A stretch of 64,000 nt of DNA. Source: Orientallactaga sibirica. Lineage: Eukaryota; Chordata; Mammalia; Rodentia; Dipodidae. The notes beneath the pieces were generated by a model. It had not been told where the DNA came from. It made no database searches and worked only from the letters and a program-made list of their open reading frames with translations. The DNA is taken from assembly GCA_036365145.1 (NCBI GenBank), contig JAEOAD010000749.1:310001-374000 (forward strand), read 5' to 3'. Of this stretch, positions 25,095 to 37,439 are shown piece after piece (the first letter of the stretch is position 1; each line of letters starts with the position of its first letter). Made by a program: the position numbers and the translations under genes.

Positions 25095-28000
25095 ATGAGT
25101 AAAGGGAAAACAGGAAAAACTAAAAAAATAAGAAGAATGGTGAGAATAAACACATATATGTCAATAATAACTCTTAATATCAATGGTCTCAATGCCCGTA
25201 TCAAAAGACACAGACTTGCAGACTGGATTAAAAAGCAGGATCCTACCATCTGTTGCCTCCAGGAAACTCATCTCTCAATAAAAAATAGAAACCTTCTTAG
25301 GGTGAAAGGTTGGAAAAAGGTATTTCAAGCAAATGGGCCTAGAAAACAAGCAGGGGTTGCTATCCTAATTTCTGACAAGATAGACTTCAATCCAACATTT
25401 GTGAGGAAAGATAAAGAAGGTCACTTTATGCTGATTAAAGGAACACTCCAACAGGAGGACATTACAATCCTAAAAATATATGCCCCTAACATGGGGGCTC
25501 CCAATTTCATCAAACAAACACTATTAGAATTAAGGTCAGAGATATCTCCTAACACAATAGTCGTGGGTGACTTCAATAGCTCACTCTCATCACTTGACAG
25601 GTCTACCCAGCAAAAAATACACAGAGAGATATCTGCATTAAATGATATCATGGAACAAATGGACCTAACAGATATATACAGAACATTCCATCCAAATGCT
25701 GCAGAATATACATTTTTCTCAGCAGCACACGGGACATTTTCTAAAATAGACCATATACTAGGACACAAATCAAACCTTAACAAATACAGGAAAATTGAAA
25801 TAATCCCTTGTACACTTTCTGACCACAATGGGATTAAACTGCAAATCAGCAACAAGAAAAACTACAGAGCATACAGAAACTCATGGAGACTAAACAGCAC
25901 TTTATTGAATGATGTATCGGTCATTGAAGAAATTAAAAAGGAAATCAAGAAATTCGTAGAATCAAATGATGATGAGAATACAACATACCAAAACCTTTGG
26001 GACACAATGAAGGCAGTCCTACGAGGGAAATTTATAGCCCTAAGTGAATATATTAAGAAATTGGAGAGTTCGCAGCTAAACAATTTAATGCTTCACCTTA
26101 AGGCCTTGGAAAAAGAAGAACAAGGCAAACCAAAAATTAGTACATGGGAAGAAATAATAAAGGTTAGGGCAGAAATTAATGAAATGGAAACCAAAAAAAC
26201 AATCAAAAAAATCAATGAAACAAAGAGTTGGTTCTTTGAAAGGATAAACAAGATTGACAAACCCTTAGCAAATCTGACCAAAAGAAAGAGAGAAGAGACA
26301 AAAATTGATAAAATTAGAGATGAAAAAGGCAACATCACAACAGATACCAAAGAAATTCAGAAAATCATACGGACATACTTTAAGAATATATTTGCCTCTA
26401 AGTTTGAAAACCTGAAAGAAATGGATGAATTCCTTGATTCATATGACCTACCAAAATTAAATCAAGAAGAGATAAACCATTTAAATAGAACTATAACAAC
26501 CACAGAGATTCAAGCAGTTATAAAAAGTCTCCCAACTAAAAAAAGCCCAGGCCCAGATGGATTCACCGCTGAATTTTACCAGACATTCCTGGAGGATCTA
26601 ACACCAATGCTTCTCAAACTTTTCCATAAAATAGAAAAGGAAGGAACTCTACCAAAATCCTTCTATGAAGCCAGCATCACCCTGATATCCAAACCAGACA
26701 AAGACAGATCAAAAAAAGAAAATTATAGACCAATCTCCCTCATGAACATGGATGCAAAAATTCTCAACAAAATACTGGCAAACAGAATACAAGAATTTAT
26801 CAGAAAGATTATTCACCCTGACCAAGTAGGCTTTATCCCAGAGATGCAGGGATGGTTCAACATATGCAAATCCATAAATGTAATACACCATATAAATGGT
26901 CTGAAGGACAAAAATCACATGGTCATATCAATAGATGCAGAAAAGGCATTTGACAAAATCCAACACCCCTTCATGGTGAAAGTATTACAGAAACTGGGAA
27001 TAGAAGGAGCATATCTCAACATAATAAAAGCTATTTATGACAAACCTACAGCCAACATAATACTAAATGGGGAAAAACTTGAAGCTTTTCCTCTAAATTC
27101 AGGAACAAGACAAGGGTGTCCACTTTCCCCACTACTATTTAATGTAGTACTGGAAGTCTTAGCCACAGCAATAAGGCAAGAGACACTCATAAAGGGGATA
27201 CAAATTGGAAGGGAAGAGATCAAATTATCATTATTTGCAGACAATATGATTCTATACCTAACAGACCCTAAAGTCTCTACCTGCAAACTGTTAGAGCTGA
27301 TAAACACTTTTAGCAATGTAGCAGGATACAAAATAAACACACAGAAATCAGTAGCTTTTCTATATACTAACAACAAACGTGCAGAGGATGAAATCAGGGA
27401 ATCTCTCCCATTCACAATTGCCTCAAAAAAAATAAAATACCTTGGAATAAACGTAACCAAGGAAGTGAAGGATCTCTACAATGAGAACTTTAAAAAACTC
27501 GAGCGACAAATTACAGAAGACACAAGGAAATGGAAAGACATCCCATGCTCCTGGATTGGAAGAATCAATATTGTGAAAATGTCAATCTTACCAAAAGCAA
27601 TCTATACATTTAATGCGATCCCTATTAAAATCCCAATAGCTTTCTTCACGGAAATAGAAAAAACAATCCTAAAATTCATCTGGAAACACAAAAAACCTCA
27701 AACAGCCAAAACAATTTTGCGAAACAAAAATCAGGCAGGTGGTATAACCATACCCAGTTTTAAGTTATATTACAAAGCTATAGTAACAAAAACAGCATGG
27801 TACTGGCACAAGGACAGACAGGTAGATCAATGGAACAAAATAGAAGACCCAAATATTAATCCAAGCAGCTACAGCCACCTGATTTTTGACAAAAATGCCA
27901 AAAATATTAATTGGAGAAAAGATAGCCTCTTTAACAAGTGGTGTTGGGAAAACTGGACATCGGTATGTAAAAGGATAAACATAGATCCTTGTCTCTCTCC

Positions 28001-28960
28001 ATGCACAAGAGTCAAGTCCAAATGGATCAGGGACCTTGATATCATACCTGAAACTCTGAACCTGCTAGAGGAAAAAGTAGGGGAAACCCTTCAACATATT
28101 GGCATAGGTAAGGAGTTTCTGAATATAACCCCAATTGCTCAGGGAATAAAACCACTAATCAACCACTGGGACCTTATGAAATTACAAAGCTTTTGTACAG
28201 CAAAGGACACTGTGAATAGAGCAAAAAGACAACCTACAGAATGGGAGAAAATCTTTGCCAGCTATACATCTGACAGAGGATTAATATCCAGAATATACAA
28301 ATAACTCAAAAAACAGAATAATAAGGATTCAAACAACCCAGTTAAAAAATGGGCTATCTAACTAAATAGAGAATTCACAGAAGATGAAATACAGATGGCA
28401 TATAAACATCTAAAAAAGTGTTCCACATCCTTAGCCATCAGGAAATGCAAATTAAAACCACTTTGAGATTCCATTTCACTCATGTCAGAATGGCTACCAT
28501 CAAGAAAACAAATGACAATAAGTGTTGGTGTGGATGCGGAAAAAGAGGAACACATCTACACTGTTGGTGGGAATGTAACCTGGTCCAACCATTGTGGAAA
28601 TCAGTGTGGAGGTTTTTGAGACAGCTAGAAATAGATTTACCATATGATCCAGCTATAGCACTCCTAGGCATATATCCAGATGACTCTTCTCACTTCCTTA
28701 GAGATACTTGCAAAACCATATTTATTGCCGCTCTATTCACAATAGCTAGGAAATGGAAGCAGCCTAGATGTCCCACCACAAATGAATGGATAATAAAGAT
28801 GTGGTACATTTACACAATGGAGTTCTACTCAGCGGTAAAGAAAAATGAAATTATGAAATTTGCAGGGAAATGGATGGATCTGGAAAGGATTATACTAAGT
28901 GAGGTAACCCAGGCTCAGAAAGCCAAACTTCACATGTTCTCTCTCATATGTGGATCCTAG
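25095..28960 (+). pseudogene. ORF2: L1 ORF2 (endonuclease-reverse transcriptase), broken near the C-terminus
   Basis: ORF2p nicks target DNA and reverse-transcribes L1 RNA. From ATG 25,095 a frame of 1,069 codons stays open to TAA 28,302-28,304. The N-terminal APE-like endonuclease keeps its landmarks: TLNINGLN (26-33), LQETH with Glu57, GDFN with Asp159, and SDH with Asp243-His244. The RT follows: [27 protein letters not shown] with Asp614, [10 protein letters not shown], then LFADN where L1 normally has FADD; residue 717 (codon 27,243-27,245, AAT) is Asn in place of the second catalytic Asp. After the first stop there is a second one (28,359-28,361) and a one-base frameshift near 28,441. 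The remaining C-terminus (IKTTLRFHFTHVRMATIKK, the Cys-rich CWCGCGKRGTHLHCWWEC, MWYIYTMEFYSAVKKNEI) runs to 28,960. The total matches the usual L1 ORF2 length. Confidence 0.96.
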
Positions 28961-29034
28961 CTACAAATAGACTTGTGTGTGAACTGGAACCAAAAATTGG
29001 TACCAGAAACCAGTAAGCTGGTAAAAGGCTATAA

Positions 29035-29054
29035 GGGAGGGAGGAAAGGGAAGG
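29035..29054 (+). other. G-rich polypurine tract in the L1 3' UTR
   Basis: GGGAGGGAGGAAAGGGAAGG, about 75 bp after the ORF2 stop, is the polypurine tract typical of mammalian L1 3' UTRs. It has three GGG runs plus GG pairs, so any quadruplex would be weak. Confidence 0.7.
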
Positions 29055-30201
29055 AATGAAGTGTATGGTATTGCACATATGTAAGTGGAAGGACTGATTA
29101 CAAGAAGGGGAATGGCCTAACCAAGGCCATGGGTAGAGAATGCATAAAAGAAGGGCAGGGGGAGGGTCAATCTAATTTCAAAAGATTGTGAATAAGACTT
29201 ATGTAAAATTACTTTTTTGAATAATGGTACATCTAGAAGCTGTAGACTGTTACTAGAAATTTTTCATTGCCTGGGATGGGATACCTTCCAGTGTGTTGTT
29301 GGCCAAGGAGGTCCCGGTAGCCTCCAAAACATTAAAGGCTTTTTCCAAAGCCCGTGGTTTCCCTGGAGAAACAGATAGTAAGACCCTGTTGCTGAAGACA
29401 TCTCTTGCCTGAGAGGCAAGGTCACTGAGAAAGCAAGCTGGTGCTGAGCAGAAAACCTTCTCCCTGTAGACCAGCCAACTGAAAGCTGGAAAAAGCTGCA
29501 CTGCATGCAGAGTATGGTAGACAGAAGTCATCAGCAGTGAAAACAGTGGACGCTGAATATTCAAATTTGGCCAGACAGGCCCAAAGACTGAATGGGTGCA
29601 ATAGTGGCATGTCTACTAGTAGGGTAACCAAATGCTCTATAATTGGACTGAAGGCCCTCTCTACGGGAGGGAATACATACCTGGTACTGAAAAACCTAAG
29701 CAAAGTCTATGGTAGGTAAGGTCATGAGCCTTAGGGGTATAAAGCATGCTCTTGTCTAAATGTATATACTATTCCCACCAAGCTGCCCGGAAAATACTAC
29801 ACTTAATGCTCATATTCACGTATTAATGCTACTCTCACTTCTGGTTAGAGAAGCTTCTCTTTTCAGATGGTGATGACCACTGGGATGATCCAAAAGGCAA
29901 CATAGTGCTGAGAAGAAGGGATGGAGGAGTGCCCAGCACTGAAACACCTCTGTCACACCCTCCAAGGCTCAGGGATCATTGCGGAAGAGGGGGCGGATAG
30001 AATGGAAGAGCCAAAGGAAGGGTACAACTCCTTACAATGCAATTGCCCAGACAGAAATTGGCCTTGAAATCAATGACCTTGCTATGCCTAGCAGTACCTC
30101 CGCAAGACCCTCATAATAGAAGTAAAAGATGATGACATCAAATTAAAAAAGAGACTAATGGAGAGAGAGAGAGGGGATATGATGGAGAGTGGAGTCCTAA
30201 A

Positions 30202-30223
30202 GGGGAATGGGGAGAGGGGAGGG
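30202..30223 (+). other. Predicted G-quadruplex near the L1 3' end
   Basis: Four G-runs GGGG, GGGG, GGGG and GGG are separated by AAT, AGA and A, meeting the classic quadruplex pattern. It lies about 50 bp before the A-tail, within a purine-rich stretch starting near 30,150. A structured 3' end is a known feature of several mammalian L1 lineages. Confidence 0.7.
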
Positions 30224-30264
30224 AAATACTACGCACCTTTTGTATGTAAGTATATTTTGTTGTC

Positions 30265-30279
30265 AATATAAAAAAAAAA
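30265..30279 (+). terminator. L1 weak polyadenylation signal and A-tail
   Basis: AATATA is a variant poly(A) hexamer and is followed directly by an A-run of about ten bases. No AATAAA was seen in the last bases of the element. Confidence 0.5.
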
Positions 30280-30280
30280 C

Positions 30281-30290
30281 CATACATCTT
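30281..30290 (+). repeat. Target-site duplication, right copy (L1)
   Basis: CATACATCTT repeats 22,867-22,876. One extra C separates it from the A-tail. Satellite sequence resumes in phase with CATTGCCGAACACTG. Confidence 0.88.
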
Positions 30291-33200
30291 CATTGCCGAA
30301 CACTGTACTCTGTGAAATAAGCTAGTTCGGTTCTAGGAATCAGTTGCTTTTCCACAAAGATGGTTGATTGTAGCAAGTTAGCACATTCCTACTTAGTGCA
30401 ATCTAACAAGATGTACAACTTTCTAGTTTCGCTTCATTTCTAACTTGTTTTGTTGAGAAGACAACCATCTTCATAGCAGAACAGTGTACTGTGTGAAATA
30501 AGCTAGTTCACTTCTAGGAATCAGTTGCTTTCCTACGAAGAGGGTTTAGTGCAGCAAGTTCAAATCTTTCTAGTTAGTGTAATCTAACAAGATGTACAAC
30601 TTACTAGTTTTGCTTCATTTCTAAAGTAGTTTGTTTAGAAAAGAAACATCTTCATTGCCGAACACTGTATGGTGTGAAATAAGCTAGTTCATTTCTAGGA
30701 ATCAGTTGCTTTCCTACAAAGAAGGTTTAATGCAGCAAGTTCAAACATTTCCAGTTAGTGTAATCTAACAAGATGTACAACTTAGTAGTGTAGCTTCATT
30801 TCTAAAGCAGTTTGTTTAGAAAACATACATCTTCATTGCCGAACACTGTACTCTGTGAAATAAGCTAGTTTGCTTCTCATAATCAGTTGCTTTCCTACGA
30901 AGAGGGTTTAGTGCAGCAACTTCAAACCTTCCTTGTTTGTGTAGTCCTACAAGATGTATAACTTACTAGTTTCGCATCATTTCTAAAGTAGTTTGTTTAG
31001 AAAACCAACATCTTCATTGCCGAACACTGTACTGTGTGAAATAAGCTAGTTCGGTTCTAGGAATCAGTTGCTTTTCTACGAAGATGGTTGAGTTCAGCAT
31101 GTTCAAACATTTCTAGTTAGTGTAATGTAACAAGTTGAACAAAATACTAGTTTCGCTTCTTTTCTAAAGTAGTTTGTTTAGAAACAAAACATCTTCTTTG
31201 CCCAATACCGTACTGTGTGAATTAAGCTTATTCGCTTCTAGGAATCAGTTGTTTTTCTACGAAGAAGGTTTAGTGCACAAAGTTCAAATATTTCTAGTTA
31301 GTGTAATCTAACAAGATGTACAACTTAGTAGTTTCGCTTCATTTCTAAAGCAGTTTGTTGAGAAAACATACATCTTCATTGCTGAACACTGTACTGTGTG
31401 AAATAAGCTCGTTCGGTTCTAGGAATCAGTTGCTTTCCTACGAAGAAGGTTTAGTGCAGCAACTTCAAACATGCCTTGTTTGTGTAGTCTAACAAGATTT
31501 ACAACTTAGTAGTTTCGCTTCATTTCTGAAGTAGTTTGTTTAGAAAACAAACATCTTCATTGCCGAAGACTGTACTGTGTGACATAAGCTAGTTCGGTTC
31601 TAGTAATCAGTTGCTTTTCCACAAAGATGGTTGATTGCAGCAAGTTAGCACATTCCTAGTTAGTGCAATCTAACAAGATGTACAACTTTCTAGTTTTGCT
31701 TCATTTCTAACGCATTTTGATTAGAAAACAAACATCTTCCTTGCCGAACACTGTACAGTGTGAAATGAGCTAGTTCGGTTCAAGGAAGCAGTTGCTTTCC
31801 TACGAAGAAGGTTTAGTGCACCAAGTTCAAACTTTTCTAGTTAATGTAATCTAACAACATGTACAACTTACTAGTTTCACTTCTTTTCTAAAGTAGTTTG
31901 TTTAGAAAACAAACATCTTCATTGCCGAACACTGTACTGTATGAAATAAGCTAGTTCGGTTGTAGGAATCAGTTGCTTTTCTACGAAGATTGTGGAGTGC
32001 AGCAAGTTGAAACATTCCTAGTGAGTGTAAAAAAACAAGATGTACAAGTTACTAATTTCGATTCATATCTAAAGTAGTTTGTTTAGAAGACAAACATCTT
32101 CATTGCCGAACACTGTACTGTGTGAAATGAGCTAGTTTGGTTCTAGGAATCAGTTGCTTTCCTACGAAGAAGGTTTAGTGCACCAAGTTCAAACTTTTCT
32201 AGTTAGTGTAATCTAACAACATGTACAACTTACTAGTTTCGCTTCTTTTCTAAAGTAGTTTGTTTAGAAAACAAACATCTTCATTGACGAATACTGTACT
32301 GTGTGAAATAAGCTTGTTCTGTTCTAGGAATCAGTTGCTTTTTTACGAAGATGGTTGAGTGCAGCAAGTTGACACATTCCTAGTTAGTATAATCTAACAA
32401 GATGTACAACTTACTAGTTTCTCTTCATTACTAACGTATTTTGTTTAGAAAACAAACATCTTCATTGCCGAACACTGTACTGTGTGAAATAAGCTAGTTC
32501 GGTTCTAGGAATCAGTTGCTTTTCTACGAAGAAGGTTTAATGCAGAAAGTTCAAAAATTTCTAGTTATTGTAATCTAACAAGATGTAGAACTTTGTAGTT
32601 TCGCTTCATTTCCAAAGCAGTTTGTTGAGAAAAAATAAATCTTCATTGCCGAACACTGTGCTGTGTGAAATAAGCTAGTTTGGTTCTAGGAATCAGTTGC
32701 TTTCCTACGAAGGAGGTTTAGTGCAGCAACTTCAAAAATGCCTTGTTTGTGTAGTCTAACAAGATGCACAATTCAGTAGTTTCGCTTCATTTCTAAAGTA
32801 GTTTGTTTAGAAAAGAAAGTTCTTCATTACCGAAGAGTGTACTGTGTGACATAAGCTAGTTCGGTTCTAGGAATCAGTTGCTTTTCCACGAATATGGTTG
32901 ATTGCAGCAAGTTAGCACATTCCTAGTTAGTGCAATCTAACAAGATGTAGAACTTTCTAGTTTTGCTTCATTTCGAAAGTATTTTGATTAGAAAACAAAC
33001 ATATTCATTGCCAATCACTGTACTGTGTGAAATGAGCTAGTTCGGTTGTAGGAATCAGTTGCCTTCCTACGAAGAAAGTTTAGTGCACCTAGTTCAAACT
33101 TTTCTAGTTAGTGTAATCTATCAAGGTGTACAACTTTCTACTTAAGCTTCATTTCTAAAGTAGTTTGTTTAGAAAACAAACATCTTCATTGCCGAACACT

Positions 33201-33611
33201 GTATTGTGTGAAATAAGCTAGTTCGGTTGTAGGAATCAGTTGCTTTTCTACGAAGAAGGTTTAGTGCACCAAGTTCAAACTTTTCTAGCTACTGTAATCT
33301 AACAAGATGTACAACTTACTAGTTTCTCTTCATTTCTAAAGTACTTTTTTTAGAAATCAAACGTCTTCAATTCCGGACACTGTACTGTATGAAATAAGCT
33401 AGTTCGGTTGTAGGAATCAGTTGCTTTTCTCCGAAGATTGTGGAGTGCAGCAAGTTGAAACATTTCTAGTGAGTGTAAAAAAACAAGATGTACAAGTTAC
33501 TAATTTCGATTCATTTCTAAAGTAGTTTGTTTAGAAAACAAACATCTTCATTGCCGAACACTGTACTGTGTGAAATAAGCTAGTTCGGTTCTGGGTATCA
33601 GTTGCTTTCCT

Positions 33612-33975
33612 ACTAAGAAGGTTTAATGCAGAAACTTCAAACATTCCTTGTTTGTGTACTCTAACAAGATGTACAACTTGCTGGTTTCAATTCAGTTCTA
33701 AAGTAGTTTGTTTTTGAAAACAAACATCTTCATTGCCGAACACTGTACTGTGTGAAATAAGCTGGTTCGGTTCTAGGAATCAGTTGCTTTCCTACTAAGA
33801 AGGTTTAATGCAGAAACTTCAAACATTCCTTGTTTGTGTACTCTAACAAGATGTACAACTTGCTGGTTTCAATTCAGTTCTAAAGTAGTTTGTTTGGAAA
33901 ACAAACATCTTCATTGCCGAACACTGTACTGTGTGAAATAAGCTAGTTCGGTTCTAGGAATCAGTTGCTTTTCCA
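33612..33975 (+). repeat. Near-identical adjacent monomer pair
   Basis: Two neighbouring D-type monomers share the rare set TACTAAGAAGG, TTTAATGCAGAAACTTC, GTGTACTCTAAC and TTGCTGGTTTCAATTCAG. AATGCAGAAAC is at 33,625 and 33,807, an offset of 182 bp. They differ at few sites, including one short T-run change. Elsewhere adjacent monomers are plainly different, so this pair is a recent local duplication. Confidence 0.85.
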
Positions 33976-35400
33976 CGTAGATGGTTGATTGCAGCAAGTT
34001 AGCACATTCCTAGTTAGTGCAATCTAACAAGATGTACAACTTTCTAGTTTCGCTTCATTTCTAACATATTTTGTTTAGAAAACAACCATCTTCATAGCCG
34101 AACACTATACTGTGTGAAAAAATCTAGTTCGGTTCTAGGAATCATTTGCTTTCCTATGAAGGGGGTTTAGTGTAGCAAGTTCAAACCTTTCTAGTTAGTG
34201 TAATCTATCAAGATGTACAACTTACAAGTTTTGCTTCATTTCTAAAGTAGTTTGTTTAGAAAACAAACATCTTCATTGCCAAACACTGTACTCTGTGAAA
34301 TAAGCTAGTTTGCTTCTAGTAATCAGTTGCTTTCCTACGAAGACAGTTTAGTGCAGCAACTTCAAACCTTCCTTGTTTGTGTAGTCCTACAAGATGTACA
34401 ACTTACAAGTTTCGCTTCATTTCTAAAGTAGTTTGTTTAGAAAACAAACATCTTCATTGCCGAACACAGTACTGTGTGAAATAAGGTAGTTCGGTTCTCG
34501 GAATCAGTTGCTTTTCTACGAAGATGGTTGAGTGCAGCATATTCAAACATTTCTAGTTAGTGTAATGTATCAAGTTGTACAACTTACTGGTTTCACTTCT
34601 TTCCTAAAGTAGTTTATTTAGAAAACAAACATCTTCATTGCCCAATACTGTAATGTGTGAAATAAGCTTCTTCGGTTCTAGGAGTCAGTTGCTTTTCTAC
34701 GAAGAAGGTTTAGTGCAGCAAGTTCAAATATTCCTATTAGTGTAATCTAACAAGTTGTACAATTTACTAGTTTCGCTTCATTTCTAAAGTAGTTTATTTA
34801 GAAAACAAACATCTTCATTGCCGAACACTGTACTTTCTGAAATAAGCTAGTTCCGTTCTGGGAATCAGTTGCATTCCTACGAAGAAGGTATAGTGCAGCA
34901 AGTTCAAACATTTCTAGTTAGTGTAATCTAACAAGATGTACAACTGACTAGCTTCGCTTCATTTCTAAAGTAGTTTCTTTAGAAAACAAACATCTGCATT
35001 GCCGAACACTGCACTGTGTGAAATAAGCTCATTCGGTTCTAGGAATGAGTTGCTTTTCCACGAAGATGGTTGTTTGTAGCAAGTTAGCACATTCCTAGTT
35101 AGTGCAATCTAACAAGATGTCGAACTTTCTAGTTTCGCTTCATATCTAAAGTAGTTTGTTCAGAAAACAAACATCTTCTTACCGAACACTATACTGTGGG
35201 AAATAAGCTATTTCGGTGCTAGGAATCATTTGATTTTATACGAAGATTGTTGAGTGCAGCAAGTTACACAGTCCTTGTTAGTGTAATCTAACAAGATGTA
35301 CAACTTACTATTTGCGCTTTATTTCTAAAGCAGTTTGTTGAGAAAACAAATATCTTCATTCTCGAAAACTGTACTGTGTGAAATAAGGTAGTTCGGTACT

Positions 35401-37439
35401 AGGAATCAGTTGCTTTCCTACGAAGAAGGTTTAGTGCAGCAACTTCAAACCTTCCATGTTTGTGTAGTCTGACAAGATGTACAACTTACTAGTTTCCCTT
35501 CAATTCTAAGGTAGTTTGTTTAGAAAAAAACCATCTTCATTGCCGAACACTGTACTGTGTGAAATAAGGTAGTTCGGTTCAGGGAATGAGTTGCTTTTCC
35601 ACAAAGATGGTTGATTGCAGCAAGTTAGCACATTCCTAGTTAGTGCAATCTAACAAGATGTACAATTTTCAAGTTTCACTTCATTTCTAACGTATTTTCT
35701 TTAGAAAACAAAATTCTTCATTTCCGAACACTGTACTGTCTGAAATAAACTAGTTCTGTTCTAGGAATCAGTTGCGTTGCTATGAACAAGGTTTATTGCA
35801 GCAACTTAAAACATTTCTAGTTAGTGTAATCTAACAAGATGTACAACTGACTAGTTTCACTTCATTTATAAGTAGTTTGTTTAGAAAACAAGTATCTTCT
35901 TTGCCGAATACTGTACTGTGTGAAATAAGCTAGTTCGGTTCTAGGAATCAGTTACTTTTCTACGAAGATGGTTGAGTGCAGCAAGTTGACACATTCCTAG
36001 TTAGTGTAATCTAACAAGATGTAGAACTTACTAGTTTCGCTTAATATCTAAAGTAATTTCTTTAGAAAACAAACATGTTCATTGCTGAACACTGTACTGT
36101 GTGAAAAAAGGTAGTTCGGTTGTAGGAAACAGTTGCTTTTCTACGAAGATGGTTGAATGCAGCAAGTTTGCACATTCCTTGGTAGTGCAATCTAACAAGA
36201 TGTACAACTTGCTAGTTTCGCTTCATTTCTAACGTAGTTTGTTTAGAAAACAAACATATTCATTTCCAAACACCATACTGTGTGAAATAAGCTAGTACGG
36301 TTGTAGGAATCAGTTGCTTTTCCACGAAGAGGGTTGATTGCAGCAAGTTAGCACATTCCTAGTTTTGCAATCTGACAAGGTGTACAACTTTCTATTTTTG
36401 CTTCATTTCTAAAGTAGTTTGTTTAGAAAACAAATATCTTCATTGCCAAACACTGTACTATGTGAAATAAGCTAGTTTGTTTGAAGGAATCAGTTGTGTT
36501 CCTACAAAGAAGGTTGAGTGCAGCAACTTCAAACCTTCCTTGTTTGTGTAGTCTTACAAGATGTACAACTTACTAGTTTCAAACATTTCTAGTTAGTGTA
36601 ATCTAACAAGATGTACAACTTACTAATTTCACTTAATATCTAAAGTAGTTTGTTTAGAAAACAAATACCTTCATTGCCGAACACTGTACTGTCTGAAATA
36701 AGCTAGTTCTGTTCTAGGAATCAGTTGAGTTGCTACGAAGAAGGTTTATTGCAGCAACTTCAAACATTTCTAGTTAGTGTAATCTAACAAGACGTACAAC
36801 TGACTAGTTTCGCTTCATTTCTAAAGTAGTTTGTTTAGAAAACAAAAACCTTCATTGCCGAACCCTGTACTGTGTGAAATAAGCTAGTTCAGTTCTAGGA
36901 ATCAGTTTCTTTTCCACGAAGATGGTTAAGTGCAGCAAGTTGACACATTCCTAGTTAGTGCAATCTAACAAGATGTACAACTTACTAGTTTCACTTCATT
37001 TCTAAAGTAATTTGTTTAGAAAACAAACATCTTCATTGCCGAACACTGTACTGTGTGAATTAAGCTAGTTCGGTTCTAGGAATCCATTGCTTTCCAACGA
37101 AGAATGTTTAGTGAGGCAAGTTCAAACTATTCTAGTTAGTGTAGTCTAACAAGATGTACACCTTACTAGTTTCGCTTCATATCTAAAGTAGTTTGTTTAG
37201 AAAACAAGCATCTTCATTGCCCAACACTGTACTGTGTGAATTAAGCTGTTTCGGTTCTAGGAATCAGTTGCTTTCCTACGAAGAAGGTTTAGTGCATCAC
37301 GTTCAAACTTTTCTAGTTAGTGTAATATAAGAAGATGTACAAGTTAGTAGTTTCGTTTCATTTCTAAAGCAGTTTGTTTAGAAAACATACATCTTCATTG
37401 CTGAACACTGTACTGTGTGAAATACACTAGTTCGATTCT
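35401..37439 (+). repeat. 2,039-bp higher-order unit, copy 1
   Basis: About 11 monomers plus an extra partial one. Rare landmarks, all repeated in copy 2, are CTTCCATGTTTGTGTAGTC (from 35,451), TTTCCCTTCAATTCTAA, GTTCAGGGAATGAG, GTTTGCACATTCCTTGG, TAGTACGGTTGTAGG, the AAACATTTCTAG insertion near 36,580, GGTTCTAGGAATCCATTGC and AATACACTAG. The extra segment duplicates about 50 bp (36,557-36,606 versus 36,607 onward), which makes the unit length a non-integer multiple of 181. Confidence 0.9.
36557..36630 (+). repeat. Partial monomer duplication inside the higher-order unit
   Basis: CAAGATGTACAACTTACTAG at 36,557 is repeated after 50 bp as CAAGATGTACAACTTACTAA at 36,607, adding part of a monomer. 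The same structure is present in copy 2 near 38,780-38,850, so it predates the duplication of the unit. Confidence 0.85.

Larger units (their letters stand above)
22877..30280 (+). mobile_element. Near full-length L1 (LINE-1) retrotransposon, non-functional
   Basis: A 7.4-kb element with all parts of an L1 in order: 5' UTR (22,877-24,013), ORF1 (24,014-25,089), a 5-bp gap, ORF2 (25,095-28,960), a 3' UTR of about 1.3 kb and a short A-tail. It is flanked by the 10-bp direct repeat CATACATCTT and interrupts an E-type satellite monomer, whose sequence continues on the right with CATACATCTTCATTGCCG. Insertion therefore happened after the array formed. Both proteins are broken, and the reverse-transcriptase active site is altered, so the copy cannot move on its own. 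The long intact stretches of ORF2 suggest an insertion of moderate age. Confidence 0.97.
28961..30280 (+). other. L1 3' UTR
   Basis: About 1.3 kb between the ORF2 stop and the A-tail. It starts with polypurine sequence, has a middle part with no recognised match, and near 29,970-30,010 contains CTCAGGGATCATTGCGGAAG, which resembles the 3' UTR of old rodent L1 (Lx-type) as I remember it. Short open frames, for example 29,537-29,719 (+) and 29,253-29,564 (-), lack any known motif and are not called as genes. The tail is short: AATATA at 30,265-30,270 runs into about ten A. Confidence 0.8.

Noticed and set aside
24031..28671. Several - strand frames of 63-144 codons opposite ORF1 and ORF2
   Set aside because: Leucine/isoleucine/serine-rich complements of the A-rich sense coding strand; shadows of the L1 genes.
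29253..29719. Frames of 60-103 codons in the L1 3' UTR on both strands
   Set aside because: No motif, no initiation context, and located in the normal non-coding part of L1.
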